The notes: generated from the letters alone by a model not told the origin. Counted from the first letter of the stretch, positions 18,603 through 28,495 are shown. The stretch is 64,000 bases of DNA from Chryseolinea soli (GCF_003589925.1 NZ_CP032382.1:4960001-5024000), one strand, 5' to 3'. Translations and numbers: made by a program.

Positions 18603-18668
18603 TTGAATAATACGTCGCGCTTCCTTTGGGGAGACGATAACAAAGAATATAACGATCAAACGGTAATC

Positions 18669-20033
18669 ATGGGTAAGAAGTTATTAACGGCAAACATTAA
18701 TATCCCCGGGATAGAAACTTTTGATGTCTATCGGAAGAATGGTGGGTATGCTTCGGTGGAGAAGGCGTTGAAGACGATGACGCCTGATGAGGTGACGGAG
18801 GAAGTGAAGAAGTCGGGTTTGCGTGGACGCGGCGGTGCGGGGTTTCCGGCCGGTATGAAGTGGAGCTTTTTGGATCGCAAGTCGGAGAAGCCCCGCTACC
18901 TGGTGTGCAACGCCGATGAGAGCGAGCCGGGTACGTTCAAGGATCGTTATCTGATGGAGAAGATCCCTCACTTGTTGATCGAAGGGATGATCACGGGCAG
19001 CTACGCGTTGGGTGCACGGACGTCGTATATCTACATTCGCGGCGAGTACATGTACATCGTACGCATCCTGGAGAAGGCCATTGAAGAAGCCTACGCTGCA
19101 GGATTTTTAGGACAGAATATTTTGGGAACACCCTACTCGCTGGACTTGTATGTTCACCCGGGTGCAGGGGCCTATATCTGCGGTGAAGAAACCGCATTGT
19201 TGGAATCGCTCGAAGGCAAGCGCGGCAACCCGCGGTTGAAGCCTCCGTTCCCGGCTGTGGCAGGCTTGTATGCTGCGCCCACGGTGGTGAACAACGTGGA
19301 GACGATTGCTGCCGTAGTGCCGATCGTGAACGGTGGCGGCGACGAGTATGCGAAAATCGGCATCGGCAAGAGCACCGGCACAAAACTGATCTCGGCCAGC
19401 GGCCACATTAACAAGCCTGGCATTTACGAAATCGACCTGGGCTTGCCCGTAGAAGAATTTATTTACAGCGACGAATATTGCGGCGGCATTTGGAAAGGAA
19501 GAAAGATGAAGGCTGTTGTGGCCGGAGGTTCGTCCGTACCCATTCTGCCTGCCGACCTGATCTTGAAGACAGCAAAAGGTGAGCAACGCCTCATGACCTA
19601 CGAGTCGCTTGCCGATGGTGGTTTTGTGAGTGGCACCATGTTGGGCTCGGGTGGTTTTATCGTCTATGACGAGACAGCCTGCATCGTGCGCAACCTGTGG
19701 ACGTTTGCCCGCTTCTATCACCACGAGTCGTGCGGACAGTGCAGCCCTTGTCGCGAGGGAACGGGATGGATGGAGAAAGTGCTTCATCGCATCGAGCACG
19801 GTCACGGTCACATGAGCGACATTGATTTGTTGGTGGATGTGGCGAAGAAGATCGAGGGCAACACCATTTGCCCGTTGGGAGATGCCGCCGCCTGGCCTGT
19901 AGCCAGTGCGATACGTCACTTCCGCGAAGAGTTTGAATATCACGTGAAGTATCCCGAAAAGGTATCGAACCCGAAGCACTTTGAGCTGGAGCCGTTCCGC
20001 TCGGAGAAGAAGCTGGAAGCAGTAGGAGCGTAG
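18669..20033 (+). CDS. nuoF: NADH:quinone oxidoreductase subunit F (51 kDa)
   Basis: Binds NADH, FMN and cluster N3. GRGGAGFPAGMKW (residues about 53-65) is the FMN/NADH glycine-rich loop, CNADESEPGTFKDR follows, YICGEETALLESLEG is the second nucleotide signature, and ESCGQCSPCREGT plus a later Cys (TICPLGD) supply the 4Fe-4S ligands. ATG 18669 (MGKKLLTANI) is preferred to a TTG 66 bp upstream because it matches the family N-terminus. 454 aa. Confidence 0.95.
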   Translation: MGKKLLTANINIPGIETFDVYRKNGGYASVEKALKTMTPDEVTEEVKKSGLRGRGGAGFPAGMKWSFLDRKSEKPRYLVCNADESEPGTFKDRYLMEKIPHLLIEGMITGSYALGARTSYIYIRGEYMYIVRILEKAIEEAYAAGFLGQNILGTPYSLDLYVHPGAGAYICGEETALLESLEGKRGNPRLKPPFPAVAGLYAAPTVVNNVETIAAVVPIVNGGGDEYAKIGIGKSTGTKLISASGHINKPGIYEIDLGLPVEEFIYSDEYCGGIWKGRKMKAVVAGGSSVPILPADLILKTAKGEQRLMTYESLADGGFVSGTMLGSGGFIVYDETACIVRNLWTFARFYHHESCGQCSPCREGTGWMEKVLHRIEHGHGHMSDIDLLVDVAKKIEGNTICPLGDAAAWPVASAIRHFREEFEYHVKYPEKVSNPKHFELEPFRSEKKLEAVGA

Positions 20034-20077
20034 TGTTAAAAATTGAGTATAGACAATTGTTATAATACGATAGTAAC

Positions 20078-21085
20078 ATGGCAAAAGTAACGATAGACGG
20101 TGTAGAGGTTGAGGTGGCCGATGGCACCACCATCCTGAATGCAGCGCGGCAGATCGGTGGCGAAGTGGTGCCCCCCGCGATGTGTTACTACTCCACTTTG
20201 AAAGATAGCGGTGGAAAGTGCCGGGTGTGCCTGGTGAAAGTGACGCAGGGTTCCGCGAAAGATCCCCGCCCGATGCCCAAGCTGGTGGCCAGCTGCCGCA
20301 CGCCCGTGATGGATGGCATGGTGGTGCAGAACATCACCTCGCCCGAAGTGTTGGAAGCCCGCAAAGGCGTGGTAGAATTCCTTTTGCTGAACCACCCGCT
20401 GGACTGCCCCGTTTGCGACCAGGCCGGAGAATGTGATCTCCAAAATTTGGCCTACGAGCACGGCGCCGCCAAGACTCGCTACGAAGAAGACCGCCGCACG
20501 TTTGAGAAGATCGACATCGGCGACAAGATAAAGCTGCACATGACGCGGTGCATCCTCTGCTACCGCTGCACGTATGTTGCCGACCAACTGACGCCTGAGC
20601 GCGTGCACGGCGTTTTGGGCCGTGGCGACCATTCGGAGATCAGCACCTACATCGAGAAGGCCGTGGACAACGACTTCTCCGGAAACATGATCGATGTGTG
20701 CCCCGTGGGCGCCTTGACCGACAAAACGTTCCGCTTCAAGAGCCGTGTGTGGTTCACCAATCCCCAGGATGCGCACCGCGACTGCCCCAAGTGCAGCGGC
20801 AAGGTAGTGTTGTGGATGAAAGGCGAAGAAGTATTGCGTGTTTCGGCCCGCAAAGACCAATATGGTGAGGTGAAAGAGTACATTTGCAACGAATGCCGCT
20901 ACGATCACAAGAACGTGAAGGACTGGACGGTGGAAGGCCCTCGCCACATCGACCGTCACTCGGTGATCGCCCAAGGCCATTACGAGCGCGCCGACCTGAT
21001 CACCCTGAAGAAGGAGATCGAACGGCAGATCGAATTTGAAAAAGGAAAACCATTGCCTGAACCTAATCCATCGCTGACCGCATGA
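20078..21085 (+). CDS. nuoG: Short NuoG: iron-sulphur part of complex I 75-kDa subunit
   Basis: Holds the electron wire of the peripheral arm. 2Fe-2S ligands: Cys36, 48, 51, 73. The His-ligated cluster: His106, Cys110, 113, 119. A 4Fe-4S cluster: Cys158, 161, 164, 208. Two further CxxC pairs (236/239 and 270/273) mark the start of the molybdopterin-type domain, but the protein ends at 335 aa, whereas E. coli NuoG has about 900. The stop is clean and nuoH overlaps it (ATGA at 21082), so this is a natural short form and not a local frameshift. Short NuoGs occur in other Bacteroidota as far as I recall. Confidence 0.93.
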   Translation: MAKVTIDGVEVEVADGTTILNAARQIGGEVVPPAMCYYSTLKDSGGKCRVCLVKVTQGSAKDPRPMPKLVASCRTPVMDGMVVQNITSPEVLEARKGVVEFLLLNHPLDCPVCDQAGECDLQNLAYEHGAAKTRYEEDRRTFEKIDIGDKIKLHMTRCILCYRCTYVADQLTPERVHGVLGRGDHSEISTYIEKAVDNDFSGNMIDVCPVGALTDKTFRFKSRVWFTNPQDAHRDCPKCSGKVVLWMKGEEVLRVSARKDQYGEVKEYICNECRYDHKNVKDWTVEGPRHIDRHSVIAQGHYERADLITLKKEIERQIEFEKGKPLPEPNPSLTA

Positions 21086-22134
21086 TCTCGTTCTTTATAT
21101 ATAAAGCAATTTTGGTGGTGGGCATCTTTGCCATCACGCTCTTTGTGGCCGCGTATTCCACGTATGCCGAGCGCAAGGTGGCTGCCTTTCTGCAGGATCG
21201 CGTGGGCCCGGACCGCGCGGGACCTTTCGGTATGTTCCAGCCGCTGGCCGACGGATTGAAGTTCATGATGAAGGAAGAGATCATCCCGGATTTTGCCAAC
21301 AAGTTCCTGTTCATCCTCGGGCCGTCCATCGCCATGATGACGGCGTTGATGGCCGGTGTGGTGATTCCGTGGGGCAACTCGCTGGTGATCGATGGTAAGG
21401 AATATTTTCTGCAGATCGCCGATCTGAATGTCGGCATCCTGTATGTGTTTGCCGTGGTGTCGATCGGTGTGTATGGCATCATGATCGGGGGATGGGCATC
21501 GAACAATAAGTTTTCGTTGCTGGGTGCCATCCGGGCTTCGGCGCAGATGATCAGCTATGAAATTGCGATGGGGTTGTCCATCATCGCGCTCATCATCACC
21601 ACCGGTACGTTGAGCTTGCGCGAGATCAGCTTGCTGCAGACCGGCGGTGTGGGCGGACATTGGAATTTTTGGAATGTGGTGTATCAGCCCGTGGGCTTTA
21701 TCATCTTTTTGATTTGTGCTTTCGCAGAAACAAACCGCACACCGTTTGACTTGCCGGAATGCGAGACGGAATTGGTGGGAGGCTATCACACGGAATATAG
21801 CAGTATGAAACTGGCGTTGTATCTCTTTGCGGAGTACATCAACATGTTCATTTCGTCGGCCGTGATCTCGACGTTGTATTTTGGTGGGTTCAACTTCCCG
21901 TTCATGAACGACCTGGGGTTGGATCAGAATACGATCACGATCCTGGGGACGCTGTTCTTCTTTGCGAAGATCACGTTCTTTATTTTCTTCTTTATGTGGA
22001 TCCGGTGGACCATTCCACGTTTCCGCTACGACCAGTTGATGAACCTGGGCTGGAAGGCGTTGATACCGCTGGCGGTGATCAACATCTTTATCACCGGGCT
22101 GGTCATCATTATTAAGACACATTATCTAAATTAA
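21082..22134 (+). CDS. nuoH: NADH:quinone oxidoreductase subunit H
   Basis: Membrane subunit that forms the quinone entry channel with NuoB/D. About eight transmembrane helices. Early signatures are AERKVAAFLQDRVGPDRAGP, and the conserved acidic loop around residue 217 has NRTPFDLPECETELVGGYH. 350 aa, slightly longer than E. coli. The start overlaps the nuoG stop. Confidence 0.96.
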   Translation: MISFFIYKAILVVGIFAITLFVAAYSTYAERKVAAFLQDRVGPDRAGPFGMFQPLADGLKFMMKEEIIPDFANKFLFILGPSIAMMTALMAGVVIPWGNSLVIDGKEYFLQIADLNVGILYVFAVVSIGVYGIMIGGWASNNKFSLLGAIRASAQMISYEIAMGLSIIALIITTGTLSLREISLLQTGGVGGHWNFWNVVYQPVGFIIFLICAFAETNRTPFDLPECETELVGGYHTEYSSMKLALYLFAEYINMFISSAVISTLYFGGFNFPFMNDLGLDQNTITILGTLFFFAKITFFIFFFMWIRWTIPRFRYDQLMNLGWKALIPLAVINIFITGLVIIIKTHYLN

Positions 22135-22144
22135 ATAAGACGAC

Positions 22145-22714
22145 ATGCAAGCCTTAACCAACCGGTCTAAAGTTGTTGTCAAGAAGCAGATGAATTTCTG
22201 GGAGCGGATCTATTTGCCGGCTATCCTGGGAGGCATTGTCATCACGATAAAACATTTGTTCCGTAAGAGCTCTACCGTGAAGTATCCCGAGACCAAGCGC
22301 GAGATCAGCCAGATCTGGCGTGGCCAGCACGTGTTGAAGCGCGACGAGCAGGGCGCCGAGCGTTGTACGGCTTGCGGACTTTGTGCTGTGGCCTGCCCGG
22401 CCGAAGCGATCACGATGGTGGCCGCTGAGCGTGCGAAGGGAGAAGAGAAATTATATCGCGAGGAGAAGTATGCTTCGACTTACGAGATCAACATGCTGCG
22501 CTGCATTTTCTGTGGACTTTGTGAAGAAGCGTGTCCGAAGGAGGCGATCTTTTTGACGGACCGTATTCTTCCGACAGATTATGGCCGGGGAGAATTTGTG
22601 TTTGGAAAGGATAAGCTGGTGGAACCGGTCGATGCGCGCGTGGATGTGACGGTGCGTCAGACGGCCGCTGTGCTGGAATTCAAAAAGCATAAACAATACA
22701 GTCATAACAAATAA
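22145..22714 (+). CDS. nuoI: NADH:quinone oxidoreductase subunit I
   Basis: Ferredoxin-like subunit carrying clusters N6a and N6b: two complete 4Fe-4S motifs, CTACGLCAVACP and CIFCGLCEEACP, about 40 residues apart. 189 aa with a basic N-terminal extension that contacts the membrane. 10 bp after nuoH. Confidence 0.96.
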   Translation: MQALTNRSKVVVKKQMNFWERIYLPAILGGIVITIKHLFRKSSTVKYPETKREISQIWRGQHVLKRDEQGAERCTACGLCAVACPAEAITMVAAERAKGEEKLYREEKYASTYEINMLRCIFCGLCEEACPKEAIFLTDRILPTDYGRGEFVFGKDKLVEPVDARVDVTVRQTAAVLEFKKHKQYSHNK

Positions 22715-22726
22715 CATCAAGCCGCA

Positions 22727-23230
22727 GTGACACTTAACCTTTTCTATTTTCTTTCCTTTGTCGCCATCTTCGCCTCCTTGCTGGTGGTGTTTTCGAAAAG
22801 CCCGGTGCACAGCGTACTGTACCTCATCGTGGCTTTCTTTGCCATTGGCGGCCACTACCTTTTGCTGAACGCGGAGTTTCTCTTTATCGTCCACATCATT
22901 GTGTATGCCGGCGCCATCATGGTGTTGTTCCTCTATGTGATCATGCTGTTGAACCTGAACGAGGAAAGTGAGCCGCACAAAAGCAACCTCTTAAAATTTG
23001 CCGCCGCAATCGCCGGTGGTTTGTTGTTGCTCATTTTGGTGGCTTCGTTCAAAGGCGCGGAACAACTGCCCGCTGCGGTCACGCAACACGACGTAGGCTA
23101 TGTGAAGAAGCTGGGCCACGTGTTGTTTACCGAGTATTTGCTTCCTTTTGAAATTACTTCCGTGTTGTTGCTGGCCGCTATGGTGGGCGCCGTGATGTTG
23201 GGTAAACCCGAAAAGTATAACAAAGGATAA
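22727..23230 (+). CDS. nuoJ: NADH:quinone oxidoreductase subunit J
   Basis: Five-helix membrane subunit; the conserved third-helix region reads FIVHIIVYAGAIMVLFLYVI. The start is a GTG at 22727, since no ATG is available upstream in frame and this start puts Met immediately before the first helix. 167 aa. Confidence 0.93.
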   Translation: MTLNLFYFLSFVAIFASLLVVFSKSPVHSVLYLIVAFFAIGGHYLLLNAEFLFIVHIIVYAGAIMVLFLYVIMLLNLNEESEPHKSNLLKFAAAIAGGLLLLILVASFKGAEQLPAAVTQHDVGYVKKLGHVLFTEYLLPFEITSVLLLAAMVGAVMLGKPEKYNKG

Positions 23231-23269
23231 GGCGCCGAGAATTTTTAATGAATACGAAATAAAGTATAC

Positions 23270-23572
23270 ATGATCCCAATAGACTACTACCTCTGGCTCA
23301 GTGCCGTCCTGTTCACCATTGGTGTGCTGGGCGTGTTGTACCGCCGGAACGCCATCATTGTTTTTATGTGCATTGAACTGATGCTGAATGCCGTGAACCT
23401 GGTGATGGTGGCGTTTTCCAATTATATGAACGACGCGGCAGGGCAGGTGTTCGTGTTTTTTATCATGGCCGTGGCCGCCGCCGAGGTAGCCGTGGGGCTG
23501 GCCATTCTCATCATGATGTATCGCATCACAAAGACCACGGATATTAATATTTTGAATCGCTTAAAATGGTAG
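23270..23572 (+). CDS. nuoK: NADH:quinone oxidoreductase subunit K
   Basis: Three-helix proton-channel subunit (MrpC-like). The two membrane glutamates essential in E. coli are at the same positions, Glu36 ([12 protein letters not shown]) and Glu72 ([12 protein letters not shown]). 100 aa, standard. The stop sits only 2 bp before the preferred nuoL start. Confidence 0.95.
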   Translation: MIPIDYYLWLSAVLFTIGVLGVLYRRNAIIVFMCIELMLNAVNLVMVAFSNYMNDAAGQVFVFFIMAVAAAEVAVGLAILIMMYRITKTTDINILNRLKW

Positions 23573-23574
23573 GG

Positions 23575-25476
23575 ATGAATTTTCTGATAACCCTTATTCC
23601 TGTTTCACCCCTCCTGGGCTTTCTCATCATCGCCCTCAACTACAAAAAGATGATCCACGGGGTGGCGTCTTTTATCGCTTGTGGCATGGTGTTCATTTCG
23701 TTCATCCTGGCCGTGGTGGTGTTCTTGCAATTGCTTTTCTTACCCGAAGATCAACGCGCATTCTCGGTGACCGTGTTTGACTGGATCCACACCGCCGGCT
23801 TCTCGGCCGATATCAGTTTCCTGGTGGACCCGCTGTCGTCGCTCTTTCTGTTGATTATCACGGGGGTCGGATTTTTGATCCACCTGTATTCCATCGGCTA
23901 TATGCACGACGATGCGGGCTACAACAAGTTCTTCTCTTATTTGAACCTGTTTGTGTTCTTCATGCTCCTGCTGGTGATGGGTTCGAACTATTTGTTGATG
24001 TTCGTAGGCTGGGAAGGTGTTGGACTTTGCTCGTACCTGCTGATCGGCTTCTGGTTTAAGAACACCGACTATAACAAAGCCGCGAACAAGGCCTTTATCA
24101 TGAACCGCATTGGTGACCTTGGTTTGTTGATCGGGATCATCCTGATCTTTGTGAACTTTGGTAGCATAAACTATCACGAGGTCTTAGCCAAAGCTGCCGA
24201 TGTTGACCCTTCGACCATCTCGCTGATCACCATTCTGCTCTTTATTGGAGCGATGGGTAAGAGCGCACAAATTCCTTTGTATACTTGGTTGCCCGACGCT
24301 ATGGCGGGTCCCACGCCGGTGTCGGCGCTGATCCACGCCGCTACCATGGTGACGGCGGGTATCTATATGGTGGCCCGAAACAATGTATTGTATTCGATGT
24401 CGCCCGCAGCCTTACAGCTGGTTTTGATCGTAGGTCTCGCGACTGCGCTTTTCGCCGCCACGATCGCGGTAGCTCAAAACGATATTAAGAAAGTACTGGC
24501 CTACTCAACGGTGAGTCAGCTGGGATTGATCTTCGTAGCGTTGGGGGTGGGTGCCTATTCCAGCGGCATCTTCCACATGGCCACACACGCTTTCTTTAAA
24601 GCCTTGTTGTTCCTCGGCGCGGGCAGCGTGATTCACGCGTTGAGCGGCGAACAGGATATTCGCAGAATGGGGGGATTGAAGAAACATCTGCCCATCACTT
24701 ACCTGACGTTCCTGGTGGGCGTACTCGCTATTTCGGGGATACCGCCCTTTGCTGGTTTCTTTTCGAAAGATGAAATTCTGGCGAATGCTTTTGCGCAAAG
24801 CCCGGTGGCCTATGGTGTTGCCTTGCTGGCCTCCTTGCTTACTTCGTTCTACATGTTCAGATTGTTCTTCCTGACGTTCCTGGGGACGCCCCGGGCAAGC
24901 CATGAGGTAATGCACCATATTCATGAATCGCCCAAGAGCATAACGGTGCCGTTGATCGTACTGGCTGGGCTGTCGCTGGTGGGAGGGTTTATGAACGTTC
25001 CCGAGGTGTTGGGAGGATCGGCATGGTTGAATGAATTCCTGTCGCCGGTGTTCGCGCCCTCGCACGGTATACTCGAGCTTCATCACCTGGAGCACAGCAC
25101 GGAATTGGTGCTGATGGGCGTGGTCGTTACATTGACGGTGGTGCTGATCGGCATTGCCTATTCCACATACGTGAAGAAAAGCGACGTGCCGGCTGCTGAA
25201 GGAACACTCAGCGGTGTGCATAACGTCGTGTACCACAAATATTATATCGACGAGCTCTACGACGCTATCGTGGTGAAACCCTTGTTCTGGCTCTCGAAGC
25301 AATTTGACGGCGTGGTGGAACGCCTGGGCATCGACGGTATTGTGAATGCGCTTGGCGGTGTGGTGGTGAAAGGAAGTCAGGTGTTCCGTTTGTTACAGAA
25401 CGGCAGCATCGGGTTCTACATTTTCGCTATGGCGATCAGCATAATATTGATGTTAACCTTTTTCGTGATATGGTAG
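23575..25476 (+). CDS. nuoL: NADH:quinone oxidoreductase subunit L
   Basis: Antiporter-like proton-pumping subunit with the long lateral helix at its C-terminus. Core signatures: NYLLMFVGWEGVGLCSYLLIG (channel glutamate), IPLYTWLPDAMAGPTPVSAL and ATHAFFKALLFLGAGSVIH (channel Lys/His). About 633 aa. ATG 23575 is taken because it follows the nuoK stop; an alternative ATG at 23566 overlaps that stop. Confidence 0.95.
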   Translation: MNFLITLIPVSPLLGFLIIALNYKKMIHGVASFIACGMVFISFILAVVVFLQLLFLPEDQRAFSVTVFDWIHTAGFSADISFLVDPLSSLFLLIITGVGFLIHLYSIGYMHDDAGYNKFFSYLNLFVFFMLLLVMGSNYLLMFVGWEGVGLCSYLLIGFWFKNTDYNKAANKAFIMNRIGDLGLLIGIILIFVNFGSINYHEVLAKAADVDPSTISLITILLFIGAMGKSAQIPLYTWLPDAMAGPTPVSALIHAATMVTAGIYMVARNNVLYSMSPAALQLVLIVGLATALFAATIAVAQNDIKKVLAYSTVSQLGLIFVALGVGAYSSGIFHMATHAFFKALLFLGAGSVIHALSGEQDIRRMGGLKKHLPITYLTFLVGVLAISGIPPFAGFFSKDEILANAFAQSPVAYGVALLASLLTSFYMFRLFFLTFLGTPRASHEVMHHIHESPKSITVPLIVLAGLSLVGGFMNVPEVLGGSAWLNEFLSPVFAPSHGILELHHLEHSTELVLMGVVVTLTVVLIGIAYSTYVKKSDVPAAEGTLSGVHNVVYHKYYIDELYDAIVVKPLFWLSKQFDGVVERLGIDGIVNALGGVVVKGSQVFRLLQNGSIGFYIFAMAISIILMLTFFVIW

Positions 25477-25519
25477 GGCGCGTTGCGACCTGCTCAACCT
25501 TTTGACGTGAGATAAAATT

Positions 25520-26986
25520 ATGATGTTATTGTTTATACTTCTCTGGCCTTTGCTCGCATCGCTGGTGCTGTTTGCCTTCAAGCCGAAACAGGCCTGGGTG
25601 ATCGCCTTCATTGCCACCCTGGTGGAGCTGGTGGCCTCGCTGGTGCTGGTGATCGGCTTTGATAAGAACGCCTCTGCTACGGCCGCCATAGACCTGCCCT
25701 GGATCACTTCCCTGGGTGTGAACTTCGCCATTGGCGTGGATGGTATCAGCCTGTTGCTGGTGTTGCTCACGACCGTGCTGGTGCCTTTTATCGTTCTTTC
25801 CGCCGCAAAGCATACGTACTCGCCATCCTTCTACGGACTGGTCCTCATGATGCAGATGGCCCTCATCGGCGTGTTCACCGCGATGGACGGCTTCCTGTTC
25901 TATCTTTTCTGGGAGATCGCGCTGATCCCGATCTATTTCATTTGCTTGATCTGGGGTGGAGAAGATCGCGGACGCATCACGCTGAAGTTCTTTATCTACA
26001 CGCTGGCTGGAAGCTTGTTCATGCTGGTAGCGTTGATCTACTTGTATTTCCAAACACCCGGTACACACAGCTTTGCCATTCAGGCCTTATATGAAGCCGG
26101 TCGCGCGTTGCCTCCCGGCGAACAAAGCCTGATCTTCTGGGGATTGTTTATTGCCTTTGCCATTAAAATGCCGGTGTTCCCTTTCCATACCTGGCAGCCC
26201 GACACCTACAGCGTTGCCCCCTCACAAGGCACGATGTTGCTTTCGGGCATCATGCTGAAGATGGGTTTGTACGGCGTGATCCGTTGGTTGATCCCGGTGG
26301 TTCCCGCCGGTGTGCAGGAGTGGGGAATGACGGCGGTGATCCTGTCGGTTATCGGCATTCTCTATGGATCATGCATCGCCATCGTTCAAAAAGATTTTAA
26401 ACGCCTGATTGCCTATTCGTCCATCGCCCACGTGGGGTTGATCTCTGCGGGGATCTTCACGCTGAACAAGATCGGCGTGCAGGGCGCGCTCATCCAGATG
26501 TTGAGTCACGGCATCCTGGTGTTTGGCTTGTTCTATGGTATCGACATCATCGAAACGCGTGTGAAGACGCGCAATCTTTCGGGACTGGGTGGCATCCGGA
26601 ATGTGGCCCCTAACTTTTCTGCGGTGTTTACCGTGGTGATGCTGGGCACGCTCGCGTTGCCGTTTACCAGTGGGTTCGTGGGAGAGTTTTTGCTGATCAA
26701 TTCCGTCTTCCAATACAATGCCATCCTCGGTGTGGTGGGAGGGCTTACGATCATTCTCGGCGCGGTGTATATGCTGCGCAGTTTCCAGCAAGCCATGCTG
26801 GGCGAGACCAACGCCACGACGGCCGGCTTTGCCGATCTGAGCGGGCACGAGAAACTGGTGTTGTTTCCCATCGTGGTGCTGATCATTGTGATTGGTATCT
26901 ATCCCGATCCGCTGCTGTCGATCTCCGAATCGGCCGTGTCGAATCTTTTGTTGATTGTTCAAGATTTTTCCGCTTCTGCAAAATAG
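25520..26986 (+). CDS. nuoM: NADH:quinone oxidoreductase subunit M
   Basis: Second antiporter-like subunit. LFYLFWEIALIPIYFICLIWGG holds the channel glutamate, and MPVFPFHTWQPDTYSVAPSQ and LIAYSSIAHVGLISAGIF are family signatures. 488 aa, about 14 transmembrane helices. One base separates its stop from the chosen nuoN start. Confidence 0.95.
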   Translation: MMLLFILLWPLLASLVLFAFKPKQAWVIAFIATLVELVASLVLVIGFDKNASATAAIDLPWITSLGVNFAIGVDGISLLLVLLTTVLVPFIVLSAAKHTYSPSFYGLVLMMQMALIGVFTAMDGFLFYLFWEIALIPIYFICLIWGGEDRGRITLKFFIYTLAGSLFMLVALIYLYFQTPGTHSFAIQALYEAGRALPPGEQSLIFWGLFIAFAIKMPVFPFHTWQPDTYSVAPSQGTMLLSGIMLKMGLYGVIRWLIPVVPAGVQEWGMTAVILSVIGILYGSCIAIVQKDFKRLIAYSSIAHVGLISAGIFTLNKIGVQGALIQMLSHGILVFGLFYGIDIIETRVKTRNLSGLGGIRNVAPNFSAVFTVVMLGTLALPFTSGFVGEFLLINSVFQYNAILGVVGGLTIILGAVYMLRSFQQAMLGETNATTAGFADLSGHEKLVLFPIVVLIIVIGIYPDPLLSISESAVSNLLLIVQDFSASAK

Positions 26987-26987
26987 T

Positions 26988-28361
26988 ATGAATGCACTGT
27001 TAGTCATTTGTGGTCTGGGTTTCGTATCGCTCCTCGCGGAGATCGCCAACTTTAGAAAGTTGCTGACGGCGCTGGTTGTACTGGCGTTGGTAGCGGCCAT
27101 CGTATTGGGTGTCCTCGACTGGGGTGCGCCCCGCGCATACTACCACGACATGGTGGTGTTCGACAATTTTTCGCTGGCGTTTACGGCGCTGCTGTGCACC
27201 ATCACCTTAGCATGGTATGTCATGGCCCGCAGCTATTTCGAACATCAGTCGCACCAGTCGGATCGTTCGGCCCTCATGATCTTTGCGTTGGCCGGCGGCA
27301 TCATCATGGTGTCGTTCAACAACATGGCGATGTTGTTTTTGGGTATCGAGATCTTGTCCATATCGCTCTATGTGTTGGCGGGAAGCAACAAGAGCAGCCT
27401 GTTCTCTAACGAGGCGGCGTTCAAATATTTCCTCATGGGATCGTTTGCCACCGGCTTTCTGCTGATGGGGATTGCGTTGGTCTATGGCGCTACCGGCTCT
27501 TTTGATATCACCAAGATCTTTGTTTTTGTACATGACCACAGCGCCACCATGCCGCGCTTTTTCCATGCCGGCCTCGTGCTGATCCTGATCGGTCTCACGT
27601 TCAAGATCTCTGCCGTACCCTTTCACTTCTGGGCACCGGATGTGTATGAAGGATCACCCACACCTGTCACAGCATTTATGTCGACGATGGTGAAGACAGC
27701 AGCGCTGGGTGCTTTTGTGAAAGTGTTTCAAACGTGTTTCACACCGGTGCAACCCGCGTTCCTGATCATTCTCCAGGTCATCATTGTGCTCACCCTCGTG
27801 GTGGCCAACGTGACGGCGGTGTATCAGGTGAGCGTGAAGCGCATCCTGGCTTATTCCAGCATTGGGCACGTGGGCTACATCTTGCTGGCCCTGGTGGCTT
27901 CGGACGGCAGTGCACTGGGTGTATTGTTCTATTACATGGTGGCTTACTCTGCCGCCTCCATTGCCGCCTTCACCGTATTGCAGGCAGTAGAACTTTCGTC
28001 GGGCAGCACGGGCGTTGACAGCTTCAATGGCTTGTATTATAAAAATCCTTTCCTCGCCGTGGTCATGACCATCGCCATGCTGTCGCTGGCAGGGATACCG
28101 CCGTTGGCTGGGTTCTTTGGTAAATATCTGGTGTTTGCCAAAGCGCTGGAGCACGGCTATGTCGCCATGGTGATCTTGGGTGTTGTAACATCACTTATCG
28201 GTATTTACTATTACTTCAAGGTGATCGTTGCCATGTATAAGAAGGAAACAAGTACCCCAACGCCTACACAATATTCCCCGGTGCTGCTGGTGTTGTTAAC
28301 GCTGGTGATACTGGCCCTGGGCGTGTTCCCCGACCGCGTGATCAGTCTTTTGATCCCGTAA
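26988..28361 (+). CDS. nuoN: NADH:quinone oxidoreductase subunit N
   Basis: Third antiporter-like subunit and last gene of the operon. Signatures: FLGIEILSISLYVLAGSNKS, VPFHFWAPDVYEGSPTPVTAF, RILAYSSIGHVGYILLAL, LAGIPPLAGFFGKY. ATG 26988 follows the nuoM stop (an in-frame TTG at 26955 would overlap nuoM). 457 aa. No hairpin terminator is obvious directly after it. Confidence 0.95.
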   Translation: MNALLVICGLGFVSLLAEIANFRKLLTALVVLALVAAIVLGVLDWGAPRAYYHDMVVFDNFSLAFTALLCTITLAWYVMARSYFEHQSHQSDRSALMIFALAGGIIMVSFNNMAMLFLGIEILSISLYVLAGSNKSSLFSNEAAFKYFLMGSFATGFLLMGIALVYGATGSFDITKIFVFVHDHSATMPRFFHAGLVLILIGLTFKISAVPFHFWAPDVYEGSPTPVTAFMSTMVKTAALGAFVKVFQTCFTPVQPAFLIILQVIIVLTLVVANVTAVYQVSVKRILAYSSIGHVGYILLALVASDGSALGVLFYYMVAYSAASIAAFTVLQAVELSSGSTGVDSFNGLYYKNPFLAVVMTIAMLSLAGIPPLAGFFGKYLVFAKALEHGYVAMVILGVVTSLIGIYYYFKVIVAMYKKETSTPTPTQYSPVLLVLLTLVILALGVFPDRVISLLIP

Positions 28362-28451
28362 CCACAAAATTTTTTCTCCGGTCTTTTCTGCTTCCCCATC
28401 GGGTTTCGATGGTTTGCGCTGCCTAACCGTGGGGTTGCCGGTCGCGTGCAT

Positions 28452-28483
28452 TTTGGATTATTTCCCTAAAAAATTTATATTCA
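28452..28483 (+). promoter_or_regulatory. Promoter of the CBS-domain gene
   Basis: TTTG (28452-28455), a 20-bp spacer and TATATTCA (28476-28483, against TAnnTTTG) give the Bacteroidota promoter arrangement with ideal spacing. The -7 box is overlapped by the palindrome at 28478-28495. Confidence 0.5.
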
Positions 28484-28495
28484 ATCGATTGAATA
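28478..28495. promoter_or_regulatory. 18-bp perfect palindrome TATTCAATCGATTGAATA
   Basis: Uninterrupted dyad, 10 bp before the ATG at 28506 and on top of the predicted -7/start region; a likely operator for a dimeric repressor. Confidence 0.55.

Noticed and set aside
20980..22122. 380-codon minus-strand frame opposite nuoH
   Set aside because: Polar, His/Arg/Gln-rich translation with no motif; it is the complement of a membrane-protein gene.
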